NCBI GenBank assembly: GCA_030430845.1 | Contig: JAUIKE010000058.1 | Coordinates: forward strand, 1 to 42,993 | Reading direction: 5' to 3' | DNA: 42,993 nt | Origin: Bacteroidia bacterium | GTDB lineage: Bacteria > Bacteroidota > Bacteroidia > Chitinophagales > Saprospiraceae | Shown here: one piece after another, positions 38,703 through 42,993 of the stretch | How positions within the stretch are numbered: the stretch's first letter is position 1 | Layout: each line of letters begins with the position of its first letter | The notes under the pieces: model-generated | What the model saw: only the letters and a program-made list of their open reading frames with translations | What the model was told of the DNA's origin: nothing | Database searches by the model: none | Translations under genes and position numbers: made by a program

Positions 38703-38733
38703 CAAAAATACAATTTTCCTCTATCAGCGGAAA
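38703..38733 (-). promoter_or_regulatory. aceBA promoter
   Basis: On the minus strand TTTC (38730-38733), a 19-base spacer and TATTTTTG (38703-38710) fit the Bacteroidota promoter with one change. The -33 box lies inside the palindrome 38726-38740, so a protein bound there would block it. The -7 box is 23 bases from the aceB ATG. Confidence 0.65.
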
Positions 38734-38740
38734 TTCCGCT
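38726..38740. promoter_or_regulatory. Palindromic operator candidate AGCGGAA-A-TTCCGCT
   Basis: A perfect 7-1-7 inverted repeat in the divergent aceB/regulator region. It covers the -33 box of the aceB promoter and ends two bases before the -33 box of the regulator promoter. I saw no other complete copy in the window, including before aceA. Confidence 0.65.
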
Positions 38741-38742
38741 AA

Positions 38743-38774
38743 TTGTTTTTTTTCCTTTATATTTTTTACATTTG
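38743..38774 (+). promoter_or_regulatory. Promoter of the XRE regulator; transcript nearly leaderless
   Basis: TTG (38743-38745), a 21-base spacer and TACATTTG (38767-38774). Only five bases separate the -7 box from the ATG at 38780, so transcription should begin at or within a few bases of the start codon. No ribosome-binding site is possible upstream. Confidence 0.6.
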
Positions 38775-38779
38775 AGCCT

Positions 38780-40291
38780 ATGATTTCGGAAAACAACCTG
38801 ATTAAATTAGTCTTTGGATTTAAGGTTAAGTATTTACGCCATCAGCAAGGGCTTTCTTACCAGCAGTTATCGGGCATGACGGGCTTATCTACTTCGTATT
38901 TACATGATATTGAGAAGGGTAAGAAGTATCCGAAAGTAGACAAGATCAATCAGCTGGCTCGGGCACTGGAGGTCAGTTACGATTTCCTGGTTTCGCCAAA
39001 GGCTTCTAAGAAATTACAGCCGGTTATTGACTTTTTGACGTCGGATTTCATCAAAGAATTTCCACTGGACATGTTCGGCATTAGCCCTGAAAAACTGTTC
39101 GAATTATTTGCCAACACCCCTGATAAGGTCAATGCTTTTATCAATACGGCGATCAAGATCACACGCAATTATCAAATGCGACGCGAGCATTTATATCAGG
39201 CGGCCCTGAGGTCTTATCAGAGTATGTACGATAATTATTTTGGTGATTTGGAAAAGCAGGTTAAGGCATTTAGGCAGGATTTTAAGATAAGTAGTCAGTT
39301 GCCCGTTCAGACTCAACAGATTGAAGCGCTGCTGAAGAACCATTTTAATGTGTCGATTGATCGCAAGCGGATGGCAGCGGAAAAAGCGCTTCGCTCAAAG
39401 CGCTCCTATTTTTCTGCGGAGCAACAAATGCTTTTTATTAACCAGGGCCTGACCAGCGCCCAGGAAAATTTTCTGATAGGCCGGGAACTGGGTTTTCAAT
39501 ATTTGAAACTGAAAGAGCGTCCTTTTCTAACGAGAATCAGTGAAATAAGCTCCTTTGAAAAACTACTCAATAACTTTAAAGCCTCTTATTTCAGTGTTGC
39601 TTTACTGATGGATGAAACACTTTTAGCTGAAGACATCAGGCAGCTAGCCGGACAAACGACCTGGCAACCACATTTGCTTCTCATGCTCATCGACAAATAC
39701 AATGTCACACCGGAAATGCTATTGCAGCGATTGACGAATGTACTACCACATCATCTCAACATCCGGGACCTGTTCTTTATCCGCTTCCGAAAAGGAGAAG
39801 CACCTCAGGATTATGAGATGACCAAAGAACTGCATCTTGCCCAGCCACACAATCCATATGCCAACGAACTAAATGAGCATTACTGCCGCCGATGGGTATC
39901 GGTTGATATTTTGAAACAACTGGCTTCCCTTCGCAAAAATGACGTAAGCGTTCTGAGGCATGCAGATGCACAGGTTTCGGCCTATCACAATACCGATAAT
40001 CATTATCTGTGTTTATCGATTGCCAAGCAGGATCAATCTTCGGGTAGCCGACCGGCCAGTGTAACAGTGGGGATGCTGCTTAATGAGCATATGCGTCAGA
40101 CCTTCCGCTTCCTTTCTGACCCTGGCTTGCCGGTCAGAAAGGTCGGTACAACCTGTGAACGGTGTAGCCTTTTGGATTGTCACGAAAGAGCTACCTCGCC
40201 CGTCGTCATTACTCAGCAGATGGAAAAAGAAAGGGAAAAAGAAGCCATTGAAAGATTGGAGGAAAATGGTCGGCCAAACATTATTTCTTGA
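38780..40291 (+). CDS. XRE-family regulator of the RamB/ScfR type, probable controller of aceBA
   Basis: 503 residues. Helix-turn-helix of the XRE type at about 13-68 ([20 protein letters not shown] then [20 protein letters not shown]). The long middle and C-terminal part matches the short-chain fatty-acyl regulator layout: an IrrE-like core near 215-300 ([29 protein letters not shown]) and a cysteine cluster C459, C462, C467 ([17 protein letters not shown]). RamB represses glyoxylate-shunt genes in Corynebacterium, and the divergent placement with aceB implies the same here. An in-frame ATG at 38660 lies in aceB and is rejected. Confidence 0.88.
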   Translation: MISENNLIKLVFGFKVKYLRHQQGLSYQQLSGMTGLSTSYLHDIEKGKKYPKVDKINQLARALEVSYDFLVSPKASKKLQPVIDFLTSDFIKEFPLDMFGISPEKLFELFANTPDKVNAFINTAIKITRNYQMRREHLYQAALRSYQSMYDNYFGDLEKQVKAFRQDFKISSQLPVQTQQIEALLKNHFNVSIDRKRMAAEKALRSKRSYFSAEQQMLFINQGLTSAQENFLIGRELGFQYLKLKERPFLTRISEISSFEKLLNNFKASYFSVALLMDETLLAEDIRQLAGQTTWQPHLLLMLIDKYNVTPEMLLQRLTNVLPHHLNIRDLFFIRFRKGEAPQDYEMTKELHLAQPHNPYANELNEHYCRRWVSVDILKQLASLRKNDVSVLRHADAQVSAYHNTDNHYLCLSIAKQDQSSGSRPASVTVGMLLNEHMRQTFRFLSDPGLPVRKVGTTCERCSLLDCHERATSPVVITQQMEKEREKEAIERLEENGRPNIIS

Positions 40292-40367
40292 CTATGCCTG
40301 ATAAAACCAGGATATTTATAGGTAAGGCCAATTCGAAAATAAATGGAACCATTTTAAGTCAGCACAC

Positions 40368-40853
40368 ATGAATATCATAACACTTTTTATCAATCAACTC
40401 GAACAAAACAGTGTGATTTATGAAGATTTGCTTTCAGACATTCCCCGGGATATCCTGAAAGTCCACAGGCTTGGAGGAAAATGGAGTATTCATGAGCATG
40501 CCTGCCATATGGCCGAGGTCGAACACCTGATGTATGATCGCTTTTTGACTTTTCACAATGTAGAGTATCCGGTATTTCAGCCGTTCCTTCAGGAAAAAGC
40601 CCGGCCGGACATTCATTTGCTTGAGCTGAACTTTGACAAATCCGTCAGGCAGTTTAAAGAAGAACGACGTAAAACCGTTCAATTGATCCGTGGCTTCAGT
40701 GATATAGACTGGAAAAAAGAAGCCACCCATCCCGAATACAAACAATACAATGCAAAGATATTGCTCCGCCACCTTATCATGCACGACCATTTTCATATGT
40801 ATCGCATGGAGGAGTTGTGGCTTACCCGCGATCCTTATCTTAAGAAACCTTAG
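40368..40853 (+). CDS. DinB / YfiT-like metal-dependent family protein
   Basis: 161 residues, four-helix bundle predicted. The three-histidine metal site typical of the family is suggested by H47 (EHACHMAEVEH) and H139/H143 (LIMHDHFHMYRMEEL). KWSIHEHACHMAEVE matches the W-S-x-x-E/H-x-x-x-H-L-xx-E pattern. Members are bacillithiol or other thiol transferases or have unknown roles; the substrate here cannot be told. Alone between the XRE gene and a membrane-protein gene. Confidence 0.8.
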   Translation: MNIITLFINQLEQNSVIYEDLLSDIPRDILKVHRLGGKWSIHEHACHMAEVEHLMYDRFLTFHNVEYPVFQPFLQEKARPDIHLLELNFDKSVRQFKEERRKTVQLIRGFSDIDWKKEATHPEYKQYNAKILLRHLIMHDHFHMYRMEELWLTRDPYLKKP

Positions 40854-40905
40854 TCGGTATTCGAACATCTTCCAAAAAAGCGCTGTTGCATAGGTGAAAA
40901 CTTGT

Positions 40906-40928
40906 AAAAAACTGAAAATCAGCTTTTT
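40906..40928 (+). terminator. Weak terminator after the DinB-like gene
   Basis: CTGA (40912-40915) and TCAG (40919-40922) with flanking A- and T-runs (AAAAA before, TTTTT after, one bulged C). Short stem but a clear T-tract on the plus strand. Confidence 0.4.
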
Positions 40929-40958
40929 ATTTCACTTTCAAAACAAAAAAAATCACCC

Positions 40959-41399
40959 ATGCAAAAGTTAGCTATAAGATACGGCAGTATGATGTTTGCC
41001 GGCTTCACCTTGTTCTTTCTATTAATGAACCTCTTCGGACTGGCCAGCAATACTAATCTTAGAATTTTCAATTTTTTAATACATATGGGATTCATCTACT
41101 TCGCTATAAAAGCCTATAGAGAAAGCCATCGCGATACATTTCCCAACTATGCAAAAGGACTCGTATTAGGAATGTACACCTCCGCTATTGGAGTACTAGG
41201 CTTCACTATATTTTTCCTGTTGTTTTTGACAATCAACCCTGCCTTGATGTTGGAATTCAAAGAGGTGCTACCGCTCGGGAAATATCTTAATCCTTTTACC
41301 CTCAGTATTTTTGTATTAGTGGAAGGTACGGCGGTCAGCTTAATTGGAAGTTATATTTTATCGAGAGTGGTAGGTATGCAGATGTCAAGTTCCAACTAA
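40959..41399 (+). CDS. DUF4199-like four-helix membrane protein
   Basis: 146 residues with hydrophobic segments at about 9-29, 37-51, 69-95 and 110-135. YRESHRDTFPNYAKGLVLGM between helices 2 and 3 matches the DUF4199 pattern (short loop, then a Y-x-K/R-G helix start) known mainly in Bacteroidota. Function unknown. It ends at a strong bidirectional terminator. Confidence 0.7.
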   Translation: MQKLAIRYGSMMFAGFTLFFLLMNLFGLASNTNLRIFNFLIHMGFIYFAIKAYRESHRDTFPNYAKGLVLGMYTSAIGVLGFTIFFLLFLTINPALMLEFKEVLPLGKYLNPFTLSIFVLVEGTAVSLIGSYILSRVVGMQMSSSN

Positions 41400-41403
41400 A
41401 TTT

Positions 41404-41443
41404 AGAAAAAGCAAATGCGGTGAACACCGCATTTGCTTTTTCT
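41404..41443. terminator. Perfect 18-bp bidirectional terminator
   Basis: AGAAAAAGCAAATGCGGT (41404-41421) pairs perfectly with 41426-41443 around GAAC. The A-run and T-run ends suit both converging genes, and its right end touches the stop of the glycosyltransferase gene. Confidence 0.85.
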
Positions 41444-41444
41444 G

Positions 41445-42899
41445 TTAAAACTCCATTCTTTCATACACAAAAGCTTTTTTCTCCTCAAAAACAAGTTCAT
41501 AATTATCCTGCAGATATTGCTCAAAAAATTGGTTCACAGCAGAATCCTTTTTTGAAAAAGAGATATGCCTGGATCGGGAGACGATCAGATCAGGCTGATA
41601 CACTTCTAAAATATATTTTAACTCCATTAAAGGGCCTTCTTCCGTCTCTTCGATAAAGGGATAATTCGATTTTCTCAATAAATTGGACGGATGAGTTACT
41701 ACTTTCCTGGGAGGCAACTTAGCCAGTTCCCAGTACCCGATGTGGTAATCCAGGAAAAAAACAGTGACCTCTTCCTCGTAATGTTGCTCAATATAATCCG
41801 GAATCGTGATCCCATAACCGTTGTATATGGATTGCCCCTCCCAATATCTTTTTCCAATAACGCCATATTCCATATAGGCTTCTACAGGCAGCAACAGAAA
41901 TAAGCCCATTAAATAAGGCTTAACCTGTTGGAAAGAAAGCTTCCTTAATTGGCTTATCCAGGATACGATAGGCAAGACCATAAAAGGGTACAACTGAATT
42001 AAATAGTGGCTATTGACCTTACCGCTTTTGATGAGCATAAAAAAGAGCCCGCCTGTTACTACCCACATTAGGGTCAGTTTCTTGAGCTCTCCATTGAATA
42101 GCCCCAATTGCTCTCTTTTTAAAATGCTTAGAAAGTATACAATCAGGAAAGGACTGAGTTGAAGCACCGCTTCCAGCATATCTCCATAAGTGGGATTATC
42201 ATAATTCATAGAAGCCAGGATCACGGCATTCCACCAGGTTGAAGGAATGTCATTCAACCAATAGGGAACAAACGTCAGGAACGGAATGAACAATCCACCC
42301 GCCAGGGAGATACCTCCCTTCAATAGAATATCTTTTGCCTGCCAGCCGTAGGATAATAAATAGTATATGAAAAGAAGCCCAACAGGGTATATTAAATTTA
42401 ACCGGAACATTAAGGAGGCTCCAAATAAAACAGCAGAAAAGAACAACTCTACATTCCGCCGGGTCTCTAACAATTGCCAGAAAGCCAACACAAAGAATAG
42501 CATGGCTAAATGTTCAGACATGACTCCCTGAAGGCTGCCGAACAAACTGGATAAATAAATGTATAGCAAACCGCTAAAAAAACCGATGCGCCCATTGGCC
42601 CCCTTCTTTCCTATTTTATAAATAAAAAAAGCAGTGAGGCCTATTACCAGAGAGCCGAATAAGCGTATGGCAATGTAACTTTTGCCAAAAAACTGTATGA
42701 TCGCAGCAAAGAACAAAAAGACGAGCGGCGGCTTCAAATCCCATAACTGCGTATACGGCAGAAAACCATCTACCCACGATTGCCCCATTAAAATAAATGT
42801 GCTCTCATCCCGGTCAATGTAATCCCGAAAAAAAAACGGGAAACGAATCAGTATACTAATGACGATAAAGGCAAACAAATTCTTTAAATGAACACTCAA
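41445..42899 (-). CDS. Family-39-like (PMT/ArnT superfamily) polytopic glycosyltransferase
   Basis: 484 residues, about ten transmembrane helices followed by a soluble C-terminal part (about 380-484). The first luminal loop has the acidic motif DRDES (29-33) and WDLKPP (53-58), as in GT-C enzymes that use polyprenyl-phosphate sugars at the outer face of the inner membrane. Acceptor unknown. No ATG is available in the first part of the frame; the best start is TTG at 42899, with the frame open upstream only to 42935. A TACTTTTG -7 box at 42937-42944 suggests a leader of about 30 bases. Confidence 0.85.
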   Translation of the reverse strand: MSVHLKNLFAFIVISILIRFPFFFRDYIDRDESTFILMGQSWVDGFLPYTQLWDLKPPLVFLFFAAIIQFFGKSYIAIRLFGSLVIGLTAFFIYKIGKKGANGRIGFFSGLLYIYLSSLFGSLQGVMSEHLAMLFFVLAFWQLLETRRNVELFFSAVLFGASLMFRLNLIYPVGLLFIYYLLSYGWQAKDILLKGGISLAGGLFIPFLTFVPYWLNDIPSTWWNAVILASMNYDNPTYGDMLEAVLQLSPFLIVYFLSILKREQLGLFNGELKKLTLMWVVTGGLFFMLIKSGKVNSHYLIQLYPFMVLPIVSWISQLRKLSFQQVKPYLMGLFLLLPVEAYMEYGVIGKRYWEGQSIYNGYGITIPDYIEQHYEEEVTVFFLDYHIGYWELAKLPPRKVVTHPSNLLRKSNYPFIEETEEGPLMELKYILEVYQPDLIVSRSRHISFSKKDSAVNQFFEQYLQDNYELVFEEKKAFVYERMEF

Positions 42900-42936
42900 T
42901 TCTCTGTGGCTTTTGTACTTAACTTGATAAAAAGTT

Positions 42937-42944
42937 CAAAAGTA
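42937..42944 (-). promoter_or_regulatory. -7 box candidate before the glycosyltransferase
   Basis: TACTTTTG on the minus strand fits TAnnTTTG. No convincing TTTG/TTG is visible 19-21 bases upstream, so only half of a promoter is supported. Confidence 0.35.
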
Positions 42945-42993
42945 GTTATTTTTTCTAATTCACTTATAGCTCGATCATGATCCCGATACTGGG

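Noticed and set aside
38660..38779. Longer form of the XRE regulator starting at 38660
   Set aside because: The extra 40 residues overlap the aceB start and both promoters and are hydrophobic without similarity to XRE proteins. The helix-turn-helix begins normally from 38780.

Overview
The window reads as a Bacteroidota chromosome, most likely Saprospiria (Lewinella/Haliscomenobacter-like). The evidence is the gene order rpsL-rpsG-fusA-rpsJ...secY-map-infA-rpmJ...rpoA-rplQ without tuf or adk, followed by carA and eno, and recurring TTTG-N19-21-TAnnTTTG promoters, which are the Bacteroidota house-keeping type. DUF4199, S9 peptidase and parallel beta-helix lipoprotein genes fit the same assignment. 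The placement below phylum level is inference from memory of gene content. No tRNA, rRNA, CRISPR array, transposase or phage gene was found.

Layout. (1) 1-5.4 kb, all minus strand: a murG-type glycosyltransferase that looks more like the Bacillota form, sucD, a small FtsB/DivIC-type division protein, enolase and carA, separated by strong palindromes. (2) 5.6-25.0 kb, minus strand: the fused str-S10-spc-alpha ribosomal cluster of 33 genes from rpsL to rplQ, including fusA, secY, map, infA and rpoA. A near-consensus promoter precedes rpsL, further promoter candidates lie inside the cluster (before rplB, infA and perhaps rplP), and hairpins after fusA, secY, rpoA and rplQ probably divide it into transcription segments. 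(3) 25.3-28.9 kb, plus strand: a REC-AraC response regulator and a large soluble multi-PAS histidine kinase, each followed directly by a different short tandem repeat (7-mer, 8-mer). (4) 29.0-35.4 kb: a parallel beta-helix lipoprotein, a small zinc-ribbon protein, a CpdA-like phosphodiesterase, an unknown three-helix membrane protein and a secreted S9 (DPP IV-type) peptidase. (5) 35.5-40.3 kb: the glyoxylate shunt operon aceB-aceA, divergent from a RamB/ScfR-type XRE regulator. The 99-bp divergent region holds two opposed promoters and a perfect 7-1-7 palindrome placed to act as operator. (6) 40.4-42.9 kb: a DinB-like protein, a DUF4199-like membrane protein and a family-39-type glycosyltransferase.

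The most unusual signal is structural. A set of intergenic hairpins has unrelated stems but nearly the same nine-base loop (GACGAAGGA, GCCGAAGGA and relatives). Two of them, 30 kb apart and inverted, share 34 identical bases. They culminate in a 180-bp nested palindrome at 35475-35654. The same nonamer also occurs in the 7-mer tandem repeat after the response regulator gene.
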